Positions 1 to 6,505 of a DNA stretch of 6,505 nt are shown here, in pieces. Position 1 is the first letter of the stretch. Every line of letters starts with the position of its first letter. The stretch lies in NCBI GenBank assembly GCA_030145965.1, contig JASKZT010000229.1, positions 1 through 6,505 of the forward strand, in the 5' to 3' direction. The position numbers and the translations under genes were made by a program. The notes below the pieces were generated by a model. It saw only the letters and a list, made by a program, of their open reading frames with translations, had not been told where the DNA came from and made no database searches. Source of the DNA: Ornithinimicrobium sp. (GTDB lineage Bacteria > Actinomycetota > Actinomycetes > Actinomycetales > Dermatophilaceae).

Positions 1-645
1 CTGCTGAAGATCCTCGAGGGCACGGTCGCCAGCGTCCCGCCGCAGGGCGGCCGCAAGCACCCGCACCAGGAGTTCATCCAGATCGACACCGCCAACGTCC
101 TCTTCATCGTCGGCGGGGCGTTCGCCGGGATGGAGAAGCTCATCGAGGCCCGCACCGGCAAGCAGGGCCTGGGCTTCGGCGCGGAGCTCAAGACCGCCAA
201 GGACGCGGGCCAGCACTTCGGCGACGTGCTGCCCGAGGACCTCATGAAGTTCGGCCTCATCCCGGAGTTCATCGGCCGCCTGCACGTCATCACCACCGTC
301 GCCCCTCTCGACCGGGACGCCCTCGTCAACATCCTCACCGAGCCGCGCAACGCGCTCATCAGGCAGTACCAGCGGATGTTCGAGATCGACGGCGTCGAGC
401 TGGCCTTCGAGGAGGACGCGCTGGGGGCGATCGCCGACCAGGCGCTGCTGCGCGGCACCGGCGCCCGGGGTCTGCGCGCGATCCTCGAGGAGGTGCTGCT
501 GCCGGTGATGTTCGACGTCCCCTCCGACGACGAGATCGCCAAGGTGGTCATCACCAGCGAGGTCGTGCTCTCCAACGTCAACCCCACGATCGTGCGCCGC
601 GACGTGCCGCCCCGCAAGCGTCAGCAGCGCAAGGAGAGCGCCTGA
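1..645 (+). CDS. clpX: ATP-dependent Clp protease ATP-binding subunit ClpX, C-terminal part (5' end outside window)
   Basis: ClpX is the cytosolic hexameric AAA+ unfoldase that feeds substrates into ClpP. The reading frame is open from base 1, so 214 residues of a roughly 420-residue protein are visible; the zinc-binding domain and Walker A lie upstream. Visible in order (fragment numbering): the family signature [10 protein letters not shown] at the start, the RKH pore loop in [10 protein letters not shown] (about 17-26), Walker B-proximal VLFIVGGAF (about 34-42), the ClpP-docking loop [10 protein letters not shown], where the usual IGF tripeptide is LGF, the segment [11 protein letters not shown], and the sensor-2 motif [13 protein letters not shown] near the C-terminus. 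The protein ends in a basic tail, [10 protein letters not shown], and stops at TGA 643-645. The tail has no obvious known role. The gene is probably preceded by clpP outside the window, as in most bacteria (inference). It runs head-on into the minus-strand cluster with 9 bp between stop codons. Identification is very secure. Confidence 0.98.
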   Translation: MLKILEGTVASVPPQGGRKHPHQEFIQIDTANVLFIVGGAFAGMEKLIEARTGKQGLGFGAELKTAKDAGQHFGDVLPEDLMKFGLIPEFIGRLHVITTVAPLDRDALVNILTEPRNALIRQYQRMFEIDGVELAFEEDALGAIADQALLRGTGARGLRAILEEVLLPVMFDVPSDDEIAKVVITSEVVLSNVNPTIVRRDVPPRKRQQRKESA

Positions 646-660
646 GCGAGGCCGTCAGGC
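640..660. terminator. Short inverted repeat holding both convergent stop codons; candidate bidirectional terminator
   Basis: GCCTGA (640-645) and TCAGGC (655-660) form a perfect 6-bp stem around a 9-nt loop. The left arm ends with the clpX TGA and the right arm contains the TGA (read as TCA) of the minus-strand 180-aa gene. A smaller GGCC-gtca-GGCC hairpin (650-661) is an alternative fold. There is no T-run on either side, so this is not a classical intrinsic terminator. U-tract-less hairpins are common at gene ends in high-GC actinobacteria. Function is inferred from position only. Confidence 0.35.
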
Positions 661-1197
661 CCCGTCCTGCCGCGGACGTCGGACGTAGATCGCCAGGCAG
701 GCCGCGACGAGAGCCAGGCCGACGATCCCCGGCACCGCCCCGCCCTCTCCCGAGGCGAGCATCCCGAGCACGCCGGCGGCGCACCATACCCCTGCGGTGA
801 CCGCGGCGACGGCGCCCGTGCGCCGCGACCACCGGCGCAGGACCGAGGTCGGCAGCGGCGCCTGGGCCGGCACGGAGGCGGCGAGCGCCGCGCCGGTGTG
901 GACGAGGAGCAGGCCGAGCGCCGCCGGCAGGAGCGGCCACTGCCAGGTCGTGCCGACCCCGGCCCACCACGAGGCGACGGCGAAGCCGAGGAAGACCCCG
1001 GGCATGAGCGTGTGCGGCTGCAGCACGACGAGCAGGCCGAAGAGGGTGAGCGCGGCCCACGCCGGCAGGGTGCCCCCGCCGGCGAGGGCGAAGGAGAGGG
1101 TGAAGAGGAGCGCGCCGGCCAGGCCGACCAGCCGCACGAGCAGGTGCTCGCGGCTCGCGGAGCGCAGGTCCACCCACAGGTCGAGCAGCTCCCTCAC
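655..1197 (-). CDS. Small polytopic membrane protein, last gene of the MoxR cluster (180 aa)
   Basis: Function unknown. The GTG start at 1197 overlaps the TGA of the DUF58 gene by 4 bp (GTGA), and a strong Shine-Dalgarno GGGGAGG lies 5 nt upstream. The same frame stays open to an ATG at 1344, but that extension is an Arg/Pro/Gly-rich shadow of the DUF58 gene and is rejected. The protein begins VRELLDLWVDLR, a short amphipathic cytosolic-looking segment, followed by five or six hydrophobic stretches (about 21-39, 45-60, 64-82, 87-108, 126-147, 152-171). A distinctive motif LQPHTLMPGVFLG sits at about 59-71, and basic residues (RRWSRR, about 121-126) separate the fourth and fifth helices. It ends YVRRPRQDGA. 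No catalytic motif was recognised. Position and coupling suggest it is a membrane partner of the MoxR-DUF58 pair. The coding call is strong; the role is open. Confidence 0.85.
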   Translation of the reverse strand: MRELLDLWVDLRSASREHLLVRLVGLAGALLFTLSFALAGGGTLPAWAALTLFGLLVVLQPHTLMPGVFLGFAVASWWAGVGTTWQWPLLPAALGLLLVHTGAALAASVPAQAPLPTSVLRRWSRRTGAVAAVTAGVWCAAGVLGMLASGEGGAVPGIVGLALVAACLAIYVRRPRQDGA

Positions 1198-2567
1198 GAC
1201 AGCCTCCCCACCGTGGGGCCCCGGCGGCCCAGCTGGCGCAGCACGACGTCGAGGGTGCCCGCGCCCAGCCACGGCACGACGGGCACCCCGTGGGCCTGGA
1301 CGGCCCGGATCTCCCGGTCGCGCTCCAGCATCCTGATCCGCCACGCCGCCCGCGCGAGGGGGTCGCGCTCCGAGCTCGGGGCGTCCGAGCCGTGGTGAGG
1401 GTCGACGAGCGCGTCGACGACGACGACCGACAGGCCGCGCCGGGCGAGCGTGGCCGCCTGCGTCAGGGCGTCGGGGGAGACGAGGGCGGAGATCATGACG
1501 ACGAGGGTGCCGCCGCCGACGCCGAGGTGGACCCGGCGGGGGTCGGTCTCCTCGTCCACCGCCGGCACGACCCGGCAGAGCGTGTCGAGGATGCGGACGC
1601 CGTGGCGCCGCCCCGTGCCGACGGGGACCGTGAGGGGCGTGCGGGCCGAGAGCACGCGCAGGCTCACGCGGTCGCCCTGGTGCAGGAAGTGCTCGGCGAC
1701 GGCCGCCGCGGCCCGGACCGAGCGGTCCAGCGAGCTCGGCCGTCCCCGGACGCCCTCGGAGTGGCCGAGGTCGTGGTGGGCGTCGAGCAGCACCGCGACG
1801 TGGGTGTCCTGGTCGGCGAAGCTGGAGGTGACGTAGAGCTCGCCGTCGCCGCGGGTGGAGCGCGGCCAGTGGATGCGTCGCAGCCGGTCACCCACCTGGA
1901 AGGGGCGCAGGGTCGCGAACTCGGTGCCCTCGCCGGGGCGGGCCGAGCGGTGGGCGCCGACGAGGCCGCGGGGCCGGGGTGCGGGGGCCCGGGAGTCGAA
2001 GCCGGCCGGCTGGGGGAGCGCGCGCAGGCCGAGCGGTCCTTCCGCGACCGGGCCCCAGCGGAAGGCGCCCCACGGGCTCACCGCGGCCAGCTGCACCGGC
2101 CCGACGCGGCGCTGGCCCCACCGCGTGGCCCGCAGGCCGACGACGAGGCGCCGGGTGCCGGCGACGAGCGGCCCGTGGGCGTCGACGACGGTGCTGGTGT
2201 GCGAGAGGGGCAGGCCGTCGGCGTCCTCGACCACCGGGGTGCGGGCGGTGGGCACCCCCTCGACCCAGGGCGTGGGGGCGACCGCGGCGGCGAGGACGTC
2301 GGCACCCGGGACCGGCTCGACGTCGGCGACCGCCAGCACCTGCTCGCCCTCGCGCACCTGCGTGTGCGACAGGCCCAGACGCCGGGCCGGCAGCGACTGC
2401 GGCCGGGCGACGAGGCCCCAGACGAGCACGACCGCCAGCGGGGTGACGAGCACCAGCAGGTCGGGGCGGCGCCACAGCAGCGCCACCGGGACCGTGAGCA
2501 GCACGAGGACGGCGCAGCGCACCAGCGCCGGTGTCGGCTGCCAGCGGTCGCTGCGGTGGGTGCTCAT
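1194..2567 (-). CDS. DUF58 domain-containing membrane-anchored protein with vWA-like domain (457 aa)
   Basis: Member of the DUF58 family, which is genetically and probably functionally tied to MoxR ATPases; the molecular role is unknown. The ATG at 2567 was chosen because it lies 19 nt after the moxR stop and is followed at once by MSTHRSDRWQ and two hydrophobic helices (about 14-31 and 36-53). No clear Shine-Dalgarno precedes it. A beta-rich region (about 65-190) contains WGQRRVGPVQL and SPWGAFRW, then the DUF58 signature GTEFATLRPFQVGDRLRRIHW (about 214-234) and STRGDGELYVTSSF (about 237-250). The vWA-like core begins VAVLLDAHHDLG (about 257-268), where the usual MIDAS DxSxS is replaced by D-A-H-H-D, so canonical metal binding is doubtful. 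GGGTLVVMISALVSPDA and LARRGLSVVVVDAL follow as later strands of the fold. Length is normal for the family. The stop overlaps the next gene by 4 bp. Confidence 0.93.
   Translation of the reverse strand: MSTHRSDRWQPTPALVRCAVLVLLTVPVALLWRRPDLLVLVTPLAVVLVWGLVARPQSLPARRLGLSHTQVREGEQVLAVADVEPVPGADVLAAAVAPTPWVEGVPTARTPVVEDADGLPLSHTSTVVDAHGPLVAGTRRLVVGLRATRWGQRRVGPVQLAAVSPWGAFRWGPVAEGPLGLRALPQPAGFDSRAPAPRPRGLVGAHRSARPGEGTEFATLRPFQVGDRLRRIHWPRSTRGDGELYVTSSFADQDTHVAVLLDAHHDLGHSEGVRGRPSSLDRSVRAAAAVAEHFLHQGDRVSLRVLSARTPLTVPVGTGRRHGVRILDTLCRVVPAVDEETDPRRVHLGVGGGTLVVMISALVSPDALTQAATLARRGLSVVVVDALVDPHHGSDAPSSERDPLARAAWRIRMLERDREIRAVQAHGVPVVPWLGAGTLDVVLRQLGRRGPTVGRLS
1203..1209 (-). promoter_or_regulatory. 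Ribosome binding site fixing the GTG start of the 180-aa membrane protein
   Basis: On the minus strand GGGGAGG is followed by the 5-nt spacer CTGTC and the GTG start at 1197. It is the best Shine-Dalgarno match among the cluster junctions and lies inside the last codons of the DUF58 gene. It decides for GTG 1197 over the upstream in-frame ATG at 1344, and suggests this gene can recruit ribosomes itself as well as being coupled. Confidence 0.65.
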
Positions 2568-2586
2568 CGGGTCGCTCGGCCCGTCG

Positions 2587-3590
<1,004 letters not shown>

Positions 3591-3594
<4 letters not shown>

Positions 3595-4160
3595 AGCTTC
3601 TCGATTCCTTCGATGGCGGTCAGCAGCGCGGTGCGGCTGCGCTTGCGGGTGTCCGTGGGCGGGTTGGCGAGGTAGCGCCAGAGGGCGGGGTCGAGGACGG
3701 CCCGGGCCCGCTCCGGCTCGGCGTCGAGGTCGACGTCGTGGTGGGCCCGCAGCCGCTCGGCGGCCAGCGCGCGCAGCACCGGGTAGACCTCGTCGTGCCG
3801 GTCGTCGCGCTCGACCGCGTCGCGCAGGTCGCGCCGCAGCCGCACGAGACGGTAGTCCAGCGGCGCCGGGGGCACCGCCTCCTGCCGCGGCGTGGAGGCC
3901 CAGAACGCGCGCTCGGCCCCTCGGCCGGTCGCGGAGACCGCCCACGGGACGAGGGCCGCGACGAGCGCGCCGAGCAGGACGGCGACCACCGCCTCGGTCG
4001 GGGAGTAGCGCAGGGAGCCCACGTAGAAGAGCAGGGCCCCGAGCACGACCACGGTGCCACCCAGCCAGAGCGAGGTGCTCCGCGGGGCCTCGGGGCGGCG
4101 GGCGCGGGGCGTGAGCAGGCTGGAGCGACCCTGCAGGCCGCGGGCGCCGCGCAGACTCAC
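3591..4160 (-). CDS. Two-helix membrane protein of the MoxR cluster (189 aa), function unknown
   Basis: The GTG start at 4160 overlaps the DUF4129 stop by 4 bp (GTGA), and the stop overlaps the moxR start in the same way. The protein begins with a basic N-terminus (VSLRGARGLQGRSSLLTPRARR), then two hydrophobic helices at about 31-49 and 54-75 separated by SLRYSPTE. A hydrophilic, highly charged C-terminal domain follows (about 100-189), with LDYRLVRLRRDLRDAVERDDRHDEVYPVLRALAAERL, LDPALWRYLANPP and a C-terminal AIEGIEKL. Positive charges at both flanks suggest that N- and C-termini face the cytosol (inference), which would put the C-terminal domain where MoxR could reach it. Similar small proteins lie between DUF4129 and MoxR genes in other actinobacteria, as far as I recall. 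There is no enzymatic motif and no firm family name. The frame further upstream is a shadow of the DUF4129 gene. Confidence 0.85.
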
Positions 4161-4909
4161 CGGCGCCCGCCCTGGTCGCGGGCGCCGCCCTCGGCGGGCT
4201 GCTCCCGCCCGAGCTCCTGCTGGAGCTCCTGCTCGGCGGCCCGGCGGCGCAGGTCGACGTGGATCCGCTCGAGCGCGTCGACCGCGACCGTGCGCTGCTC
4301 CTCCGACACGGGGTGCCGGGAGAAGCGGGCCTCGCGGTAGGCCTCGGACAGGCTGGTGACGGCACCCGGGTCGACGTCCCAGCGGCCCAGCACGCTGCGG
4401 GCGAGCTCTGCCGCGGTCTGCGCCCGGTTCTCGCGCAGCCCGGAGCGGTGGACCGCGTCCTCGAGCGCGACCCAGCAGGCCACGACGGCGTTGCGCGGGT
4501 CGCCCTCGGACAGGGCCAGGTAGCGGACCTCGTCGCTGGTCGCCTCGAGCAGGGCGACCAGCTGCTCCTCCTCGGCCTCCTCGCGCCGCTCCTGCCCCTC
4601 CAGGCGCTGCCGGCCGAGCCACCTGGCGAGGAGCACCGCGAGGGCGACCACCGCCGCCAGCCACAGCACGAGGGCCAGGTTGAAGGTCAGCTCGGCGACC
4701 TCCCGGCCGCCGCGGTCCACCCCCTGCTCCGCGGGAGGCTGGGTCTGGACGGTCAGGTCGGGGGAGCCCTCGCCGCGCGGCTCGCCGAAGGTGCCCTGCG
4801 GAGAGCTGACCAGCGGCGTGCCGTTGCCGGCGCTCCAGAGCAGGAGCAGCAGGAGGACCGCCGTGGTCAGCACGGCCACGACGACCGTCGACGAGGTGCC
4901 CCTGCGCAT
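4157..4909 (-). CDS. DUF4129 domain-containing membrane protein, first gene of the MoxR cluster (250 aa)
   Basis: DUF4129 is a domain found alone or at the C-terminus of transglutaminase-like TgpA proteins in MoxR-DUF58 clusters; its biochemical role is unknown. The ATG at 4909 gives MRRGTSSTVVVAVLTTAVLLLLLLW, a signal-anchor or uncleaved signal peptide (helix about 7-26). A Ser/Gly/Pro-rich, probably extracytoplasmic segment (about 27-72) precedes a second helix (about 75-97, FNLALVLWLAAVVALAVLLARW). A charged linker, QERREEAEEEQ, leads to the DUF4129 domain (about 125-215): EGDPRNAVVACWVALEDAVHRSGL, RAQTAAELA and LSEAYREARFSRHPVSEEQRTVAVDAL. The C-terminal tail is Gln/Glu/Arg-rich. Alternative in-frame starts are GTG 4918 and ATG 4942; 4909 is preferred because GGTGAGG sits just upstream and the helix follows directly. 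It lies 96 nt after valS and overlaps the next gene by GTGA. Confidence 0.9.
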   Translation of the reverse strand: MRRGTSSTVVVAVLTTAVLLLLLLWSAGNGTPLVSSPQGTFGEPRGEGSPDLTVQTQPPAEQGVDRGGREVAELTFNLALVLWLAAVVALAVLLARWLGRQRLEGQERREEAEEEQLVALLEATSDEVRYLALSEGDPRNAVVACWVALEDAVHRSGLRENRAQTAAELARSVLGRWDVDPGAVTSLSEAYREARFSRHPVSEEQRTVAVDALERIHVDLRRRAAEQELQQELGREQPAEGGARDQGGRR

Positions 4910-4916
4910 GGGCCTC

Positions 4917-4922
4917 ACCCTA
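4917..4922 (-). promoter_or_regulatory. Possible -10 element (TAGGGT) for the MoxR cluster
   Basis: On the minus strand TAGGGT matches the actinobacterial TANNNT -10 consensus and ends 7 nt before the ATG at 4909. That spacing would place transcription start at or very near the start codon, as in the leaderless transcripts common in actinobacteria. No TTGACA-like -35 is visible at 16-18 nt upstream. The overlapping GTGAGG could equally be a ribosome binding site on a valS read-through transcript. Weak, position-based evidence. Confidence 0.2.
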
Positions 4923-4931
4923 TGCCGCCGA

Positions 4932-5010
4932 CCTGACCACACCCCTCACCCACCCGACGTGTCCGGTGGGGTGGAGGGCCACCACTCCACGTGTCCGGTG
5001 GGAGGTCAGG
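4932..5010. repeat. Nested inverted repeats filling the valS-DUF4129 spacer; candidate terminator or attenuator
   Basis: The outermost arms are CCTGACC (4932-4938) and GGTCAGG (5004-5010), a perfect 7-bp match; the right arm contains the valS stop codon (5006-5008). Inside, CCCACC (4949-4954) can pair perfectly with GGTGGG at 4965-4970 or with the identical GGTGGG at 4997-5002, which gives mutually exclusive folds. The centre holds GTGGAG (4971-4976) with CTCCAC (4985-4990), or alternatively GGTGG-aggg-CCACC (4970-4983). No T-run follows on either strand. The density of complementary arms within 79 bp suggests RNA structure between valS and the cluster, either terminating valS transcription or tuning read-through. 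Confidence 0.45.
4957..5002. repeat. Two exact direct copies of a 14-bp motif, 32 bp apart
   Basis: ACGTGTCCGGTGGG occurs at 4957-4970 and again at 4989-5002, start to start 32 bp, roughly three helical turns. The flanking bases differ, so the identity is exactly 14 bp. The first copy is the right half of an imperfect 22-bp palindrome (4949-4970, arms CCCACC/GGTGGG with an inner GA/TC). The second copy overlaps a CACGTG palindrome (4988-4993). Same-face spacing is compatible with a pair of operator sites, but a mobile intergenic repeat or chance duplication is also possible. Confidence 0.5.
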
Positions 5011-6505
5011 CGGTAGGGGTGTCCTCCAGGACGAGGGCGACGTCGCGGACGAGCAGCTCCTGGGCCTCGGCGAAGGACACCTCGCCGGTGACCTTGCCGG
5101 CGGCGCGGAGGTCGCCGAGCGCGGCACGGACCCGACCGGTGTCGGTCTGCGGGCCGGCGACCGTCGCGGCCGAGATCTCGGTGCGCATCTTGACCTTGGC
5201 CTCGGACTTCGCGCGGCGCAGCCCGGCCAGGGCCTGCCCGACGGTGCCGAGGAGACCCGTGTCGGCGCCCGCGACCGCCGCCGACAGCTCGGCCGTCGTC
5301 GGCCACGGCTGGGTGTGCACCGAGGAGCCCTCCTCGTGCCACCACGACCACACCTCCTCGGTCGCGAAGGTCAGGACGGGCGCGAGCAGCCTCAGCTGCA
5401 CCGACAGCGCCAGCTGCAGGGCCGCCCGGGCCGACAGCGTGGCCGCCGAGACCTCCGTCGCGCCGTCGCCGGACGCCGAGCCGTAGGCGCGCTCCTTGAC
5501 CAGCTCGAGGTAGTCGTCGCAGAAGGTCCAGAAGAAGGACTCGGTCGCGTCGAGCGCGGTCGAGTAGTCGTACGCCTCGTAGGAGGTGGTCGCCCGCTCC
5601 ACGACCGCCGCCAGGCCGGCGAGCATCGACCGGTCGACCGGCTCCGTCACCAGGGCTGCCGGGTCGGCCCCCTCGGGCAGCTGCCCGAAGCCGAGGGCGA
5701 ACCTGCTCGCGTTGAGCAGCTTGATCGCCAGGCGCCGGCCGACCTTGACCTGGTTGGGGTCGTCGATCGTGTCCACGCCGGGGCGCGCGGCGGCGGCCCA
5801 GTAGCGGACCGCGTCGGTGCCGTGCTGCTCCAGCATCGCCAGCGGGGTCGTGGCGTTGCCCTTGGACTTGGACATCTTCTTGCGGTCCGGGTCGAGGATC
5901 CAGCCGTTGACGTAGGCGTCGCTCCAGGGCAGCGAGCCGTGCTCCAGGTGCGCGCGCACGACGGTCGCGAAGAGCCAGGTGCGGATGATGTCGTGCCCCT
6001 GCGGCCGCATGTCGAAGGGGAAGATCTTGGCGAACAGCTCGGAGTCGTTGCCGCGCTCGCCGTCCGGGGCCCCGGCGACCGGCCAGCCCGCGGCGATCTG
6101 CGGGCTGAGCGAGGAGGTGGCCCAGGTGTCCATGATGTCGGGGTCGCCGGTGAAGCCGCCGGGCTGGTCGCGCTGGTCCTCGGTGTAGCCCTCGGGCACC
6201 TGCGACATCGGGTCCACCGGCAGGCGGGACTCGTCGGGGACGAGGACGGTGTCGTGGTCGACCTCCCCGTCGGCGTCCACGGCGTACCAGACCGGGATCT
6301 GGACCCCGAAGAAGCGCTGGCGGCTCACGAGCCAGTCGCCGTTGAGGCCCTCGACCCAGTTGCGGTAGCGGGCGCGCATGAAACCGGGGTGGAACTCCAG
6401 CTCGTCGCCGCGCCGCAGCATCTCGGCGCGCAGGTCGCCGTCCTTGCCGCCGTTGCGGATGAACCACTGCCGGCTGGTGACGATCTCCAGCGGCTTGTCG
6501 CCCTT
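5006..6505 (-). CDS. valS: Valyl-tRNA synthetase, C-terminal part (5' end outside window)
   Basis: Class I aminoacyl-tRNA synthetase that charges tRNA-Val with valine in the cytosol. The frame is open through base 6505, giving 499 residues of a protein usually near 850; the HIGH motif and most of the CP1 editing domain lie outside. The fragment begins KGDKPLEIVTSRQWFIRNGG, continues with RNWVEGLNGDWLVSRQRFFG and IPVWY, then TGDPDIMDTWATSSLSPQIA, MRPQGHDIIRTWLFATVVRAHLEH, and the KMSKS loop (5878-5864, in KKMSKSKGN). DAVRYWAA and VGRRLAIKLLNASRFAL lead into the anticodon-binding domain, which ends around WPTTAEL. The tail after it is about 110 residues with no heptad coiled coil, unlike the E. 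coli-type enzyme. RPQGHDIIRTW and the missing arm point to the archaeal-like type 2 subfamily. The identification is secure; the subfamily is inferred. Stop at 5006-5008, inside an inverted repeat. Confidence 0.97.
   Translation of the reverse strand, partial: KGDKPLEIVTSRQWFIRNGGKDGDLRAEMLRRGDELEFHPGFMRARYRNWVEGLNGDWLVSRQRFFGVQIPVWYAVDADGEVDHDTVLVPDESRLPVDPMSQVPEGYTEDQRDQPGGFTGDPDIMDTWATSSLSPQIAAGWPVAGAPDGERGNDSELFAKIFPFDMRPQGHDIIRTWLFATVVRAHLEHGSLPWSDAYVNGWILDPDRKKMSKSKGNATTPLAMLEQHGTDAVRYWAAAARPGVDTIDDPNQVKVGRRLAIKLLNASRFALGFGQLPEGADPAALVTEPVDRSMLAGLAAVVERATTSYEAYDYSTALDATESFFWTFCDDYLELVKERAYGSASGDGATEVSAATLSARAALQLALSVQLRLLAPVLTFATEEVWSWWHEEGSSVHTQPWPTTAELSAAVAGADTGLLGTVGQALAGLRRAKSEAKVKMRTEISAATVAGPQTDTGRVRAALGDLRAAGKVTGEVSFAEAQELLVRDVALVLEDTPTA

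Noticed and set aside
1198..1344. N-terminal extension of the 180-aa membrane protein to ATG 1344
   Set aside because: The added 49 residues are Arg/Pro/Gly-rich shadow sequence of the DUF58 gene; the GTG at 1197 has a strong ribosome binding site and the GTGA overlap seen elsewhere in the cluster.
3595..4365. N-terminal extension of MoxR to 4365
   Set aside because: The extension is Ala/Arg/Pro-rich shadow of the upstream genes; MoxR begins normally at GTG 3594 and has standard length from there.
4910..5005. Hidden small RNA, tRNA or T-box leader in the valS-DUF4129 spacer
   Set aside because: No cloverleaf, no CCA end and no T-box core sequence; the spacer follows valS, while a valine T-box would precede it.
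4910..5010. Insertion-sequence remnant or attachment site suggested by the direct and inverted repeats
   Set aside because: No transposase or integrase fragment, no tRNA and no target-site duplication around the repeats; only the repeats themselves can be supported.

Overview
The window is GC-rich coding DNA with the third-position G/C bias, GTG starts and 4-bp gene overlaps typical of high-GC Actinobacteria. The style of the ClpX and valyl-tRNA synthetase sequences fits an actinobacterium, perhaps one of the Micrococcales; that family-level guess is an inference without a database search. Nearly every base is coding, and no tRNA, rRNA, insertion sequence, phage gene or CRISPR array was seen.

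Layout. The left end (1-645, + strand) is the C-terminal half of clpX, the unfoldase subunit of the ClpXP protease. Everything else is on the minus strand and converges on it. Reading in the direction of transcription: the C-terminal part of valS (valyl-tRNA synthetase, 6505 to 5006, start outside the window), a 96-bp intergenic spacer full of direct and inverted repeats, then a compact five-gene cluster. The cluster is a DUF4129 membrane protein (4909-4157), a 189-aa two-helix membrane protein (4160-3591), a MoxR-type AAA+ ATPase (3594-2587), a DUF58 membrane-anchored protein with a von Willebrand A-like domain (2567-1194) and a 180-aa polytopic membrane protein (1197-655). The last gene ends 9 bp from the clpX stop, and both stop codons lie within one short inverted repeat.

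How the genes fit together. Three of the four junctions inside the cluster are identical GTGA overlaps (GTG start, TGA stop), which points to translational coupling and a fixed ratio of products. MoxR ATPases are known to work with vWA-domain proteins, and MoxR-DUF58-DUF4129 clusters are widespread but poorly understood. Here one cytosolic AAA+ ATPase would act on or with four membrane-associated partners. There is no transglutaminase-like (TgpA/DUF3488) gene in the visible part of the cluster, although that gene often accompanies it, and the DUF58 protein lacks a canonical metal-binding DxSxS motif.

The points most worth a second look are the repeat-filled valS/DUF4129 spacer, the composition of the MoxR cluster, the archaeal-like ValRS without a C-terminal coiled coil, and the shared-stop hairpin between clpX and the cluster.
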